Origin: Dyella flagellata | GTDB taxonomy: Bacteria; Pseudomonadota; Gammaproteobacteria; Xanthomonadales; Rhodanobacteraceae | NCBI RefSeq assembly: GCF_030160275.1 | Contig: NZ_BSOA01000003.1 | Coordinates: forward strand, 186,001-250,000 | Direction: 5' to 3' | Length of the DNA: 64,000 nucleotides | Part shown: positions 12,168 through 25,348 of the stretch, piece by piece | Numbering within the stretch: the first letter of the stretch is position 1 | Layout: each line of letters opens with the position of its first letter | Notes under the pieces: model-generated | The model's input: only the letters and a program-made list of their open reading frames with translations | Told to the model about the DNA's origin: nothing | Database searches by the model: none | Translations under genes and position numbers: made by a program

Positions 12168-13607
12168 CTACATCTCACCGTTGCGTCCGATCGAGCGCCA
12201 CACATGCCCCGGATCGAGCAGGCGCTGCTGGCTCGTCGGTCCCTCCGAACCGGACGCGTAGAAATCCGGCTTGCCGTCCTGCCAAACTTCGAGCACCGGC
12301 ATCAGCAGTTTCCACGCCCATTCCACTTCGTCAAAGCGCAGAAAGTGCGTGCGGTCGCCGCCGATCGCATCGGTCAGCAACTGCTCGTACGCGGAAAATT
12401 CGCGATCTTCCGAGTTGGCATACGGCGCGGTAAGGACCACCGGCCGGCCGGCCAGTTCGAGGCCCGGTCGCTTCGCCGTCACCAGCAGATCCATCTGTTC
12501 GGTCGGGCGGATGCGGAAGATCATCCAGTTGTTGCCCGCATGCACCGCCTTGGGCAAGGCGCCGGGCACTTCGCGGAACTGCACCGCAATTTCCGAGTAA
12601 TTGCTCGCCAGCCGCTTGCCGCTACGCAGATAGAACGGCACGCCACGCCAACGCCAGTTGTCGATTTCCAGGCGCAGCGCGGCAAACGTCTCGGTGCGGG
12701 AGCCGCGCGCGATGCCGGGCTCGCTGCGATAGCCGGGAAGCTGCTTGCGTCCGATCCGTCCGGCACGGTATTGCCCCCGCACCGCATGCGCATCCACCGT
12801 TGCCGGCGTGATCGGCAGCGTCGAGCGCAGCACTTCCACCTTGTGGTTGCGCAGCACTTCGGGATCCCATTCCGCCAACGGCGCCATCGCGGTAAGGCTG
12901 AACAGCTGCATCAAATGATTCTGCAGCATGTCACGCAGCGCGCCGGCTTTGTCGTAATACGCTGCGCGCTTTTCTACCCCTAGCGTTTCGGCATAGGTAA
13001 TCTGCACCTGGGCAATGTGCTGCGCGTTCCAGATCGGTTCGATGAAGCGATTGGCGAAGCGGAACACCATCAGGTTCTGCGTGGTTTCCTTGCCGAGGAA
13101 GTGATCGATGCGCAGGATCTGCTCTTCATCCCAGTGCGTGTGCATCGTCTGGCGCAGCGCCTGCGCCGAATCCAGGTCGGTGCCAAACGGCTTCTCCACG
13201 ATCAGCCGGCGCCAGCCGCCACGCGGCGCCTTGGCAAAACCGGCCTCGCCAAGTGCCGTCGCCGCCTTGCCGAACAGCGGCGGCGGCAAGGCGAGATAGA
13301 ACAGCGAGGCTGGACTCAGCTTGTCCTTCAGTGCGGCCAGTTGCCCGGGATCCAACTCGCCGCCCACGTAATCGAGCTGGCGGCGGAAGCGGTTCCATTG
13401 CGCCGGGCTGTAGTCCGACGCAAACGATCGCAATGCCTTCTGGATATGCCGCTCGAAATGCTCGCGGCTCCACTTGTCCATCGCGTAGCCCACGATGCGC
13501 AGGTCGCGCGTCAAACCGAGCGCATGCAGGCGATACAACGCCGGCATCAGCAGGCGCTGGGTGAGATCGCCGCTTGCCCCCAGGATCACCAGCGTTGTCG
13601 CAGCCAT
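12168..13607 (-). CDS. zwf: Glucose-6-phosphate 1-dehydrogenase
   Basis: This enzyme oxidises glucose-6-phosphate to 6-phosphogluconolactone with NADP(+), opening the pentose phosphate and Entner-Doudoroff routes. The 479 residues show the nucleotide-binding motif VILGASGDLTQRLLMPALY near the N terminus, the active-site signature RIDHFLGKE around residue 170, and the conserved YEQLLTDAIGGDRTHFLR near the C terminus. The ATG at 13607 abuts the 292-bp element at 13610-13901. Its Shine-Dalgarno sequence GGAGG (13617-13621, 9 nt spacing) is part of that element. No pgl, edd or eda genes are adjacent. Confidence 0.96.
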   Translation of the reverse strand: MAATTLVILGASGDLTQRLLMPALYRLHALGLTRDLRIVGYAMDKWSREHFERHIQKALRSFASDYSPAQWNRFRRQLDYVGGELDPGQLAALKDKLSPASLFYLALPPPLFGKAATALGEAGFAKAPRGGWRRLIVEKPFGTDLDSAQALRQTMHTHWDEEQILRIDHFLGKETTQNLMVFRFANRFIEPIWNAQHIAQVQITYAETLGVEKRAAYYDKAGALRDMLQNHLMQLFSLTAMAPLAEWDPEVLRNHKVEVLRSTLPITPATVDAHAVRGQYRAGRIGRKQLPGYRSEPGIARGSRTETFAALRLEIDNWRWRGVPFYLRSGKRLASNYSEIAVQFREVPGALPKAVHAGNNWMIFRIRPTEQMDLLVTAKRPGLELAGRPVVLTAPYANSEDREFSAYEQLLTDAIGGDRTHFLRFDEVEWAWKLLMPVLEVWQDGKPDFYASGSEGPTSQQRLLDPGHVWRSIGRNGEM

Positions 13608-13609
13608 GG

Positions 13610-13901
13610 TAGGGGGCCTCCGATGTATTCCTGCGTACCCGTCACCGCACTGTATGCGCGTCTGGCTGCGCCCCAGCGGCGAAGGCATACCGGGAGTATG
13701 TCTAGACGCCGGGGCGAAGCGAGGCGCGCATACAGTGCGGCCCCAACATTTAAAATTTAAAGACGGGGTGACGTCCAGAAGGCCCGCAGGCCGTGCCGTG
13801 CGGCTTGAACAGACGGCCAGTCTGCCCTGTGCCGCGCGACCCACCCTGCGAGCCTTCTGGACGTCATGCCGGGCACGTAGGAATAGATCAGAGGCTCCCT
13901 T
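13610..13901. mobile_element. MITE-like 292-bp element, copy A, between zwf and a DUF1289 gene
   Basis: A non-coding element with imperfect terminal inverted repeats (TAGGGGGCCTCCGATGTATT... against the complement of ...GAATAGATCAGAGGCTCCCT). Inside are a hairpin with a perfect 16-bp stem (13645-13660 / 13725-13740, CCGCACTGTATGCGCG), an AT-rich hinge (CATTTAAAATTTAAAG), and a second hairpin beginning GACGTCCAGAAGG and ending CCTTCTGGACGTC. It contains the palindrome CAGACGGCCAGTCTG (13810-13824). A second copy of identical length lies inverted at 59330-59621. The element occupies almost the whole gap between the two divergent start codons. Confidence 0.8.
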
Positions 13902-13905
13902 GCTA

Positions 13906-14097
13906 ATGTCGAATCCTTCCCCGCTTCCCCCTCCGGCCATTCTGAGTCCGTGCATCGGCATCTGCCGGCTGGACTCGCGTGGGCTTTGCGAAGGCTGCCA
14001 TCGCACTGGCGATGAAATCGCGCGCTGGCGCAGCATGAGCGAGACCGAGCGTTCACACTACATGGACGTGGTGCTGCCCGCGCGCGCGTCCGCATGA
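13906..14097 (+). CDS. DUF1289 family small protein (predicted Fe-S/metal binding)
   Basis: A 63-residue protein with the DUF1289 pattern SPCIGICRLDSRGLCEGCHR, giving cysteines in C-x3-C and C-x2-C arrangement, followed by EIARWRSMSETER. The function is unknown; the cysteine spacing suggests a metal or iron-sulfur site. The start lies 4 bp after the MITE-like element, whose end supplies CAGAGG as a possible ribosome-binding site 11 nt upstream. Its stop overlaps the start of the Nudix gene (ATGA), so the two are translationally coupled. Confidence 0.85.
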   Translation: MSNPSPLPPPAILSPCIGICRLDSRGLCEGCHRTGDEIARWRSMSETERSHYMDVVLPARASA

Positions 14098-14678
14098 TCG
14101 AGGCCCTGCAGCGCGCTTTGCGTCCGCTGTCGCAGCCACCGACGCCGCCAGGCTGGAACCACGCCGTGATGACGGAGCTGATCGGCGAAGTCGAACGCAG
14201 GCCGGCTGCCGTGCTGATCGGCTTGCGTGACGAATGCATGGTGTTCACGGTGCGCACGGATCATCTGAGTTCGCACGCGGGGCAAGTTGCGTTTCCCGGT
14301 GGCAGTGTCGATCCCGCCGATGCCGATGCGTTGAGCGCGGCATTGCGCGAAAGCGAGGAGGAGATCGGCCTGGATCGCGCCTGGGTGACGCCGCTGGGCT
14401 ACCTGGATTGCCTGGAAACCATCAGCGGCTTCTGCATCACGCCGGTGGTTGCGCACATTGCCAGGGAAGCGAAATTTCGCCCGGCGCCGGACGAAGTGGC
14501 CGAGGTGTTCGAAGTGCCGCTGGCTTTTTTCCTGGACCCGGCGAACTTGCGGCGCTACACGATGGACTACCGCGGTCGTGCGCGCGAGATGGCGGAGTTC
14601 CTCTACGAAGGCCATCGCATCTGGGGAGCCACCGCCGCGATCTTGCTGAATCTTTTGCAAAGAATGGAGCCGCAATGA
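14094..14678 (+). CDS. Nudix hydrolase, probable CoA pyrophosphatase (NudL/YeaB type)
   Basis: The 194-residue protein has the CoA-type Nudix arrangement. The UPF0035-like segment FTVRTDHLSSHAGQVAFPGG is followed by the Nudix helix with ALRESEEEIGL. This combination marks the subfamily that cleaves CoA or acyl-CoA into phosphopantetheine and adenosine 3',5'-bisphosphate. A Nudix-box glutamate appears as Asp in the spacer region, as seen in related proteins. It overlaps the upstream DUF1289 gene and the downstream sulfurtransferase gene by ATGA junctions, so the three form one operon. The substrate is inferred from the subfamily. Confidence 0.85.
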   Translation: MIEALQRALRPLSQPPTPPGWNHAVMTELIGEVERRPAAVLIGLRDECMVFTVRTDHLSSHAGQVAFPGGSVDPADADALSAALRESEEEIGLDRAWVTPLGYLDCLETISGFCITPVVAHIAREAKFRPAPDEVAEVFEVPLAFFLDPANLRRYTMDYRGRAREMAEFLYEGHRIWGATAAILLNLLQRMEPQ

Positions 14679-15523
14679 AAAGCACATTGATTGCCGCCGA
14701 AGAGCTTGCGGCGCTGCCGCCGGAAAACGTACTGATCGTCGATTGCCGCCATGAACTGGCCGATCCGACCAAGGGCGAGCGCGATTACCGCAGCGAACAC
14801 ATTCCTGGCGCGGTGTTCGCGGACCTCGATCATGACCTGTCCGATCTGAGCCGAGTGCCATTGGGCCTGGGGCGTCATCCGCTGCCGTCGGAAGCCGCGT
14901 TTTCAGCCGTGCTTTCACGCCTGGGCTGGCGCCCTGGCTTGCAGGTGGTGTGCTACGACGCAAGCACCGGTGCGCTGGCGGCCGTGCGTCTATGGTGGCT
15001 GCTGCGCTTGTGCGGCGTGCGCGAAGCGGCGGTGCTAGATGGCGGCTATGCGGCATGGAAGGCGGCCAAGCTGCCGGTGACGCAGGAGATCCCGCAACGG
15101 CAACCGACCCAGGTGAGCGTGCATTACCAGCCCAGCCAGGTCATCCTCGACCATGCTGCGATCAACAGCCTGCAACAAGAACTGCTGATCGATGCACGCG
15201 CCACACCGCGTTATCGCGGCGAAGTGGAGCCGATCGATCGCGCCGCGGGCCATGTGCCGGGCGCGGTGAATCGTCCGTTCACCGACAACCTGCAGGCGGA
15301 TGGGCGATTCAAGGCGCCGGCCCAATTGCGTCAGGAATTTCAGTCAGTGATCGGCAAGCGTGCGCCGGATCAAGTGGTGCACATGTGTGGTTCCGGGGTC
15401 ACCGCCTGTCACAACCTGCTAGCGATGGAGCATGCTGGGCTTGCCGGTTCGCGGCTGTATGCTCCATCGTGGAGCGGCTGGATCAGCGACGAGTCACGCC
15501 CGGTCGCGACCGGCGATGCGTAG
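14675..15523 (+). CDS. Thiosulfate/3-mercaptopyruvate sulfurtransferase (two rhodanese domains)
   Basis: At 282 residues this is a tandem rhodanese-fold enzyme. The N-terminal, inactive domain (about 1-135) includes DCRHELADPTKGERDYRSEH and ends with LDGGYAAWKAA. The C-terminal domain (about 150-282) carries the active-site loop MCGSGVTACHN with the catalytic cysteine. CGSGVTA is of the mercaptopyruvate type (SseA) rather than the CRKG-type thiosulfate loop. It starts inside the last codons of the Nudix gene. The substrate assignment rests on the loop only. Confidence 0.88.
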   Translation: MKSTLIAAEELAALPPENVLIVDCRHELADPTKGERDYRSEHIPGAVFADLDHDLSDLSRVPLGLGRHPLPSEAAFSAVLSRLGWRPGLQVVCYDASTGALAAVRLWWLLRLCGVREAAVLDGGYAAWKAAKLPVTQEIPQRQPTQVSVHYQPSQVILDHAAINSLQQELLIDARATPRYRGEVEPIDRAAGHVPGAVNRPFTDNLQADGRFKAPAQLRQEFQSVIGKRAPDQVVHMCGSGVTACHNLLAMEHAGLAGSRLYAPSWSGWISDESRPVATGDA

Positions 15524-15592
15524 GTTGGGGTGTAAACCCCAACATCGTTAGCCGTCCGGCAAGGCAATGCTGGGGTTTGCACCCCAGCCTAC
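15520..15592. repeat. REP-like intergenic repeat, divergent paired unit (copy 4)
   Basis: A variant in which the arms have become GTAGGTTGGGGTGTAAACCC and GGGGTTTGCACCCCAGCCTA; the GGGAT core is replaced by GGGGT on both arms, so pairing is kept. It begins at the sulfurtransferase stop and ends just before the convergent crotonase-fold gene. Confidence 0.75.
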
Positions 15593-15595
15593 GTG

Positions 15596-16354
15596 TCATT
15601 TCGCCTTGTTCTTCAACCTGTCCACCAACGCTTGCAACGTCGCTTGCGTCTGCGGATGGAAGAACGCATCCACGAAGCTGTCGATCGGCAAGGCATCCAC
15701 ATCGGCAAAGGCGGTCGTGAGATCCGTACGCGCGATCTGGCGCGTTCCCAGCATGGCGTGCGAGGGCAGGGCGAGCGTTTCGTTGAGCCAATGCAGCGCG
15801 CGCGTGGGAACCTGATCCACGGCGGTAAGTTCATCGACAAAGCCGAACGCGAGCGCTTGCCCCGCTTCGATCAATGCGCCGGAAACCAGCAAGCGCTCCG
15901 CTCGATAGGCACCTACAACGCGGCGCAACGCCATCTGGATGCAGTCCGGGGCGATCAGGCCCACCTGTACCTCATTCAGCCCGATGCGATAGGGTCCCTC
16001 GGCCATCACGCGATAGTCGCAGAACAAGGAAAGCACCGCGCCGCCCGCCGGGCTATGGCCGGTGATGGCGGCGACGACCGGTATCGGCAAGTGGGCAAGG
16101 GCGGCGCAGGTGGCGAAGAACTCACGCCAGTATTCGCGCACACCGGCACGATCGCGCGTCAGCAAGGCCGGTACATCCACCCCGGCCGAGAACATGCCTT
16201 GCGCACCGGACAGGGCGATGCCGCGTGCACCGCCTTTCACTGCTTCCGCCAAAGCTTGCTGCAAGGCGCGCAGCAGCTCCAGATTCAACGCATTGACGGG
16301 TGGGCGCGCCAGCTGGATCTGGGTAATAGCGTCGTGTTGGGTGATGTTTAGCAT
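15596..16354 (-). CDS. Enoyl-CoA hydratase/isomerase (crotonase) family protein
   Basis: The 252-residue crotonase-fold protein has the oxyanion-hole segments GIALSGAQGMFSAGVDVPAL and ITGHSPAGGAVLSLFCDYRV. In the second, the usual glutamates of hydratases are not evident: LNEVQVGLIAPDC has one Glu only in the position used by delta3-delta2-enoyl-CoA isomerases. An isomerase or other acyl-CoA role is therefore more likely than classical hydration. No beta-oxidation genes adjoin it. It is leftward, 18 bp beyond the start of a DUF4139 gene. Confidence 0.8.
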   Translation of the reverse strand: MLNITQHDAITQIQLARPPVNALNLELLRALQQALAEAVKGGARGIALSGAQGMFSAGVDVPALLTRDRAGVREYWREFFATCAALAHLPIPVVAAITGHSPAGGAVLSLFCDYRVMAEGPYRIGLNEVQVGLIAPDCIQMALRRVVGAYRAERLLVSGALIEAGQALAFGFVDELTAVDQVPTRALHWLNETLALPSHAMLGTRQIARTDLTTAFADVDALPIDSFVDAFFHPQTQATLQALVDRLKNKAK

Positions 16355-16372
16355 AGGCTGTCCATACGGTAG

Positions 16373-17830
16373 TCAGGATTGTGGCTGGTCGTCAGCCGTC
16401 CAGGTATAGCGTACGCCATAGTCGAGCACGGCCTTGCCGTTGGCGGGTACGTCGACCCTGAATTCCAGCGTATCGGAGGTCTGCTTGCTGGGCTTGACCG
16501 TGGACGAGCTGAGCGTCCATTGCCGCCAGCGGTTGGGGTGTTCGCGGACCGTTACCGTGCGGGTGCTGTCGCCGCTATTGCTCAGCGTGATGCGGAACGC
16601 CTCGTCCATCGTGCGACCATCCTTGTTTACGTGGAGACTGCTGCGTTCGCGCTTGCCGCGCAGATCGAAAGCGGTGCCCAGGGTGATCGTTGCATCAGTC
16701 CCCTTGGGGGTGTCGTTGATGCGATCTTCGCCGATGAATTGCGGTATGCCGTTGCGGTCAGCGGTGAGCACGCGCAGATAGCCGGCGGGCAGGCTGTCAA
16801 AGGCGCCGAAGCGCAGCGTACTGGTGATGCTGGTGCTGCTATCGGAATTGAACTCCTCGTTGAGCATCGGCTGCGGTGGCATCCAGTTACCACCGTTCTC
16901 ATACAGCCACGTGCGTTCACAATCGACCGAGCGCGGGGCATATAGCGGCACCTGGCTGATGCTGCCATCGGGCAGGTCGACCGGCGCGGGCATGGCATAG
17001 CTGCGGTAATCGCCTAGCGAGGATTGTGCGGGCAAGGGAGCCGGGGCGGCGGCAGCCATCGCGCGCATCATCACCGGGCGCGGCGCGGAAGTCTTGGCCA
17101 TGTTCGGTTCGCCGGCGATCAAGAGCAGCCGGGCATCGTGCCAGTCACGGCCGCTGCGATTGGCAATGCTGGCGCGTGATTCGAATTGCATGCGGCAGCC
17201 GTTGCCCGGTTGCAAGGTGGCAACGTAGCTGGCACGCCAGCCGATGCCGGAGGTGGGATAACTCAGGACAGCCTCGGCTTGCCCGCTGCGCGACGAATCT
17301 ACGCGCAGGCGCAGGCTGGAGCCGGTAGGGAATTGGCCGCCTGCCGTAGTCACCGCGGCGTATTGGCGAATCAAGATGGTGCCATTGCCGTTACGCACGA
17401 CCAGCCCATCCGGGCCAGCACGCAGCAGCGAGCCGCTGGCCAAGGCCTGGCCAGCGTCGCCAAGCACCTTGATATCGCTGCCGGTCAGGCCGGTCAGCGC
17501 GGCGTTCGGGCCTTGTCCTAGCAGCAGGCGTTGCGAAATGACCTTGGCCGTGCCGTCGGGAAAGCCCAGCGCCATCGCTTCGGCATCCAGGTGATTGGGC
17601 AGGTCGCCCAGCACCAGATCGTGAAGACCCGACTGCAGCATTACGTTGCGCTGCTCGCGTACTACCGCATAGCCATCATTGCTGCCGTTTTCGCTGCTGC
17701 TGGCATACAAAGAGGGGCTGTCGCTGCGATACAAGGTGATCGATGAACCATCGGCAGCAGCCCACGCCGACGAAGCGCCGCAGAGCGTGGCGAGGCTGAA
17801 GGCCAGTACGGTTCGATGCCGGATCGTCAT
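16373..17830 (-). CDS. DUF4139 domain-containing exported protein
   Basis: This 485-residue protein has a Sec signal peptide (RHRTVLAFSLATLCGASSAWA, cleavage after about residue 24). The mature part resembles the DUF4139 family: a long beta-rich protein with WRASYVATLQPGNGCRMQF and, near the C terminus, VREHPNRWRQWTLSSSTVKP, then NGKAVLDYGVRYTW. A Pro/Ala-rich, poorly conserved loop lies at about 250-290. The function of the family is unknown; a periplasmic or surface location is inferred. The neighbouring genes give no clue. Confidence 0.8.
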   Translation of the reverse strand: MTIRHRTVLAFSLATLCGASSAWAAADGSSITLYRSDSPSLYASSSENGSNDGYAVVREQRNVMLQSGLHDLVLGDLPNHLDAEAMALGFPDGTAKVISQRLLLGQGPNAALTGLTGSDIKVLGDAGQALASGSLLRAGPDGLVVRNGNGTILIRQYAAVTTAGGQFPTGSSLRLRVDSSRSGQAEAVLSYPTSGIGWRASYVATLQPGNGCRMQFESRASIANRSGRDWHDARLLLIAGEPNMAKTSAPRPVMMRAMAAAAPAPLPAQSSLGDYRSYAMPAPVDLPDGSISQVPLYAPRSVDCERTWLYENGGNWMPPQPMLNEEFNSDSSTSITSTLRFGAFDSLPAGYLRVLTADRNGIPQFIGEDRINDTPKGTDATITLGTAFDLRGKRERSSLHVNKDGRTMDEAFRITLSNSGDSTRTVTVREHPNRWRQWTLSSSTVKPSKQTSDTLEFRVDVPANGKAVLDYGVRYTWTADDQPQS

Positions 17831-17938
17831 GGTGCACTCCCTTGGCGGATGATGCGGCCGATCATAGCGGCGGAACCTGGCTCTGCATGTGCCCCCCTTA
17901 GCACATGCTTCAGCCTGCGCTAGGGATTCCTAGATGGC

Positions 17939-18372
17939 CTACGCTGTTTGCGAGGCGGCGTCCCTGAGCGCTTGTGGTAGCGGCACGGATTTTCCGGTGG
18001 CCGGATCCATCCACACCATCACCACATGACCGTCGCAATAAAGCTTGCCGTGATCGGTGGCATCGACGATGCGGTGCCCGACCGTCATGGAACTGTTACC
18101 CAGCCGGGCGCAGTACAGCTGCACGTGCACCTCGCCGGGCCATTCGATCGGCAGGCGATAGTTGAGTTGGCTGGCGGCCATCACCGGCATCGCGTGCTCG
18201 CTGGACCATGGCCCGGGGAGGTGCTGCAGCCATTGCACGCGCGCCTCTTCCAGATAGGTAAGGTAGGTCGAATTGTTGACGTGGTTGAACGCGTCCAGAT
18301 CACGCCAGCGCACGCTGATGGGTGCCGTGTACAGCAGCTGCGCTTGCGCCGCAGAGGTATCGGTTGCCGTCG

Positions 18373-18376
<4 letters not shown>
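17939..18376 (-). CDS. Acyl-CoA thioesterase, 4HBT hot-dog family
   Basis: A 145-residue single hot-dog domain protein with the 4HBT motif [20 protein letters not shown]. The aspartate in this motif is the usual catalytic residue of YbgC-type thioesterases. It would hydrolyse an acyl-CoA, with the substrate unknown. Its ATG overlaps the uvrA stop codon (ATGA), so it is the second gene of a uvrA operon. Confidence 0.85.
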
Positions 18377-21264
<2,888 letters not shown>

Positions 21265-21445
21265 TACGCTAACTATTTTGGGTGACCTCGCACTATAACA
21301 AGTGGACGGAGCAGGACCGCATGGCGTTCACGGAAACCTGCTGACAGCGTTGTGTCAGCAGCCGGCGGCGGGGCTTGTCTAGGCAGCAGCCAGGCAGGCG
21401 ACTTATGCTCGCCGGCGTGAATCGCGTTGGGCGAGCGGAGGACCT

Positions 21446-21940
21446 ATGAACGCAAAGCGGTTGATGATCCTGGGGGCGTGGGCAGCGCTGGCGGCCGGGC
21501 CTGCCTTGGCGTCGCAGCCCACCGAGGCGCAGGTCCGGGAACTGATGCAGGTCATGAACGTGTCCAGCCAGTTCGCCGCCATGAACGGCCAGATGGCCGA
21601 GATGATGGGCCAGCAGCTGCCCTGCGTGCCGGTCGACTACTGGAAGGGCTATATCGACAAGGCCGGGACGGAGCAGCTGGTTACCGCGATGATTCCGGCC
21701 TACCAGCACCATTTCAGCGCCGAGGAGGTGGCGGCCCTGATCAAGTTCTATAAATCCCCGCTGGGGCAGAAGCTGGTGGCGCAGATGCCGGCCACCCTGG
21801 CCGAGGCGGCCCAGAGCGGCCAGCAATGGAGCCGCAGGCGCACAGCGGACATGTTTGCCGAGCTTGAGAAGCAAGGAAAACTGGGGGCCGACGGCCGTTG
21901 CCCGGCGACCGGCGGCGACTCGAGCCCGGCTGGTCAGTGA
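21446..21940 (+). CDS. DUF2059 family exported protein
   Basis: The 164-residue protein has a signal peptide (NAKRLMILGAWAALAAGPALA) and a DUF2059 domain. Recognisable are VRELMQVMNVSSQFAAMNGQ near the N terminus and HHFSAEEVAALIKFYKSPLG, then QKLVAQMPA, in the middle. The family is widespread in Proteobacteria and has no known function; a periplasmic helical protein is expected. GGAGG lies 5-6 nt before the ATG. It stands alone, divergent from uvrA, and its stop codon abuts the rplU promoter. Confidence 0.82.
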   Translation: MNAKRLMILGAWAALAAGPALASQPTEAQVRELMQVMNVSSQFAAMNGQMAEMMGQQLPCVPVDYWKGYIDKAGTEQLVTAMIPAYQHHFSAEEVAALIKFYKSPLGQKLVAQMPATLAEAAQSGQQWSRRRTADMFAELEKQGKLGADGRCPATGGDSSPAGQ

Positions 21941-21970
21941 TTGACCAGCTCATGGCCGCGTCGCTATAAT
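21941..21970 (+). promoter_or_regulatory. Sigma70 promoter of rplU-rpmA-obgE
   Basis: TTGACC and a perfect TATAAT are separated by 18 bp. The -35 box starts on the base right after the DUF2059 stop codon. The expected start point near 21977 gives a leader of about 60 nt before rplU. Confidence 0.85.
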
Positions 21971-22037
21971 CCCCAGTTCGCTACGTCCGTAAAGGGCGCA
22001 GCGTACCCAAGAGAATAACGACACAAGGGCCAATCCC

Positions 22038-22352
22038 ATGAGTTATGCAGTCATCAAGACCGGCGGCAAGCAATACCGCGTCCAGCAAGGCGACGTCCTG
22101 CGCGTGGAACTCCTGAACGCCGAAGAAGGCGCCAGCGTGAAGTTCGACCAGGTGCTGCTGGTCGGTTCCGGCGAAACCATCACCGTCGGCGCCCCGACCG
22201 TGGCTGGCGCCACTGTCTCCGCCACTGTGCGCAAGCACGGCCGCGCCGACAAGGTCCGCATCATCAAGTTCCGCCGCCGCAAGCACCACAAGAAGCAGCA
22301 GGGACATCGTCAGCATTTTACCGAAGTCGAGATCACGGGCATCAACGCCTGA
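22038..22352 (+). CDS. rplU: 50S ribosomal protein L21
   Basis: L21 is a structural protein of the large ribosomal subunit. The 104-residue product has the typical start [20 protein letters not shown] and the basic stretch [16 protein letters not shown] that contacts 23S rRNA. It is the first gene of the conserved rplU-rpmA-obgE cluster, behind a strong promoter. Confidence 0.98.
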   Translation: MSYAVIKTGGKQYRVQQGDVLRVELLNAEEGASVKFDQVLLVGSGETITVGAPTVAGATVSATVRKHGRADKVRIIKFRRRKHHKKQQGHRQHFTEVEITGINA

Positions 22353-22376
22353 TCCGCCAATCTGGAGTAATCAGTC

Positions 22377-22634
22377 ATGGCACATAAGAAAGGCGTAGGT
22401 TCATCCCGCAACGGTCGCGATTCGAACCCGAAATACCTCGGCGTGAAGATTTACGGCGGTCAGGCCATCGAAGCCGGCAACATCATCGTGCGCCAGCGCG
22501 GCACCAAGTTCCATGCCGGCACCGGCGTGGGCCTGGGCCGTGACCACACCTTGTATGCGTTGGTCGACGGCGTGGTCGAGTTCAAGACCCGCGGCGAGAA
22601 CAACCGCAAGTTCGTCAATGTAGTCAAGGCCTAA
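22377..22634 (+). CDS. rpmA: 50S ribosomal protein L27
   Basis: L27 reaches the peptidyl transferase centre of the 50S subunit. The 85-residue protein begins [20 protein letters not shown], without the cleavable N-terminal extension seen in Firmicutes, and contains [20 protein letters not shown]. It follows rplU by 24 bp and is followed by a terminator. Confidence 0.98.
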   Translation: MAHKKGVGSSRNGRDSNPKYLGVKIYGGQAIEAGNIIVRQRGTKFHAGTGVGLGRDHTLYALVDGVVEFKTRGENNRKFVNVVKA

Positions 22635-23873
<1,239 letters not shown>

Positions 23874-23881
23874 GCCGCGCA

Positions 23882-25348
23882 ATGAAACTCCAGGCCCGCA
23901 TCGCCACCTATCGCCGCCTGCGCGAAGAGCCCTTGTGGCGCCTGCTGGCCGCCGATCACGCACCGGAAATCGTCGGCCTGCTGCAGACCCTGCTGATGGA
24001 TGGCGAGCGCAAGCTCGGCGCCTCCATCCTGTTCGAGCGTCTGCAGCATCAACTCGATGCCATCAACGCTTCGGACCTGCCGCGCGAATTGCCGCGCACC
24101 GCGCAAGCCTATGTCGCCGATTGGCTGGCCAAGGGCTTCCTTGAGCGCCGACTGCCTGAGAACGCCAGCGAAGAGGAATACGAGCTTTCCGCGCAAGCTG
24201 CGCAGGCGATCCGTTTCGTAAGCACGCTCGATACACCACGTCATGTTGCCACCGAGAGCCGCCTGTCGCTGGTGATCCAGCAGCTGGTGCGCCTGGCCGA
24301 ACAGACCGAGACCGATCCGACCACGCGCCTGGACGCGCTATACGCAGAACGCGACCGGCTGGACGCGGAAATCGCACGCGTCGGCACCGGTAAAGTGGCC
24401 TCGCTGGATGGCAAGCGCGCCTTGGAGCGTGCGCGCGAGGTGATCCAGCTTGCCGACGAGCTGGCCGAAGACTTTCGCCGCGTGCGCGATGACTTCGAGC
24501 ACCTGAACCGTGAATTCCGCGAGCGCATCATCGATGACGAAGGCGAGCGCGGCGAGGTGCTCGATCGCCTGTTCGAGGGCGTCGACGTGATTGCCGAAAG
24601 CGAAGCCGGCCGCAGCTTTAACGCTTTCTGGAACCTGCTCAACGACATGGAGCAAAGCGCCCAGCTCGATGCGGCACTGGAAAACGTACTCTCGCGCAAC
24701 TTCGCCAAGAAGCTGCAGCGCCACGAACGCCAATTCCTGCGCGGCTTCACCGGCGTGATGATGGAGCGGGGCGGCCACGTCCATGACGTGCTGCAGCAGT
24801 TTGCACGCAGCCTGCGCGGTTTCGTGCAAAGCCGCGGCTACCTGGAGCAGCGCCGCTTGAACCAGTTGCTGAAGCAGGCACAGGCCGAAGCGCTGCAACT
24901 ACGTGACTCGGTAAGCGTGCGCCAACGCACCCCGTACACGCTACAGCTCACCACCAGCCGCCTGCGCTCGCTCTCCCAATGGCGTCTGCACGATCCGCGC
25001 AATGCCCAAGTGGATGGCAGCATCCTGCGCAGCGAAGGCGCGGCGATTTCGCTGGACAGCGTGAGCGAGCTGGTGTCGCAATCGGAAATCGATTTCCGCA
25101 GCTTGCGCCGCGACCTGCACGAGTTGCTGGCCGAGCACGACCAGCTTTCCATTGCTCAGGTACTGGAGCGCAAGCCGGCCGAGCAGGGACTTGGCAGCGT
25201 GGTGGGCTATCTATCGCTGGCCACGCGCCATGGCGTGATCGGCGACGAACAGGAAGCCGTACGCTGGAAAGGTGGCGACGGCAATTGGCGTCAGGCGCGC
25301 ATTCCGCTGGTGTGGTTTCTGAAAGAGAAACGCAATGAATTTGCTTGA
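23882..25348 (+). CDS. mksF: MksF/JetA-like kleisin of an SMC condensin (DUF3375)
   Basis: The 488-residue protein belongs to the DUF3375 family, the kleisin-like subunit (MksF, or JetA in Wadjet systems). The N-terminal segment [20 protein letters not shown] and the helical, Arg/Glu-rich body (for example [20 protein letters not shown]) are characteristic. It should bridge the heads of the SMC protein encoded two genes downstream. It starts 8 bp after obgE and overlaps the next gene by 14 bp, so the three genes form a tight operon. Function is inferred: chromosome condensation, or defence against plasmids in complete Wadjet systems. Confidence 0.85.
   Translation: MKLQARIATYRRLREEPLWRLLAADHAPEIVGLLQTLLMDGERKLGASILFERLQHQLDAINASDLPRELPRTAQAYVADWLAKGFLERRLPENASEEEYELSAQAAQAIRFVSTLDTPRHVATESRLSLVIQQLVRLAEQTETDPTTRLDALYAERDRLDAEIARVGTGKVASLDGKRALERAREVIQLADELAEDFRRVRDDFEHLNREFRERIIDDEGERGEVLDRLFEGVDVIAESEAGRSFNAFWNLLNDMEQSAQLDAALENVLSRNFAKKLQRHERQFLRGFTGVMMERGGHVHDVLQQFARSLRGFVQSRGYLEQRRLNQLLKQAQAEALQLRDSVSVRQRTPYTLQLTTSRLRSLSQWRLHDPRNAQVDGSILRSEGAAISLDSVSELVSQSEIDFRSLRRDLHELLAEHDQLSIAQVLERKPAEQGLGSVVGYLSLATRHGVIGDEQEAVRWKGGDGNWRQARIPLVWFLKEKRNEFA

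Noticed and set aside
13495-14036. Arg/Ala-rich open frames across the 292-bp elements at both copies
   Set aside because: The two copies give partly similar translations only because the DNA is repeated; there is no ribosome-binding site or codon bias, and hairpin symmetry explains the sequence.
21265-21445. SOS (LexA) box upstream of uvrA
   Set aside because: Neither the CTGT-N8-ACAG nor the TTAG-N6-TACTA type motif could be found in the gap.
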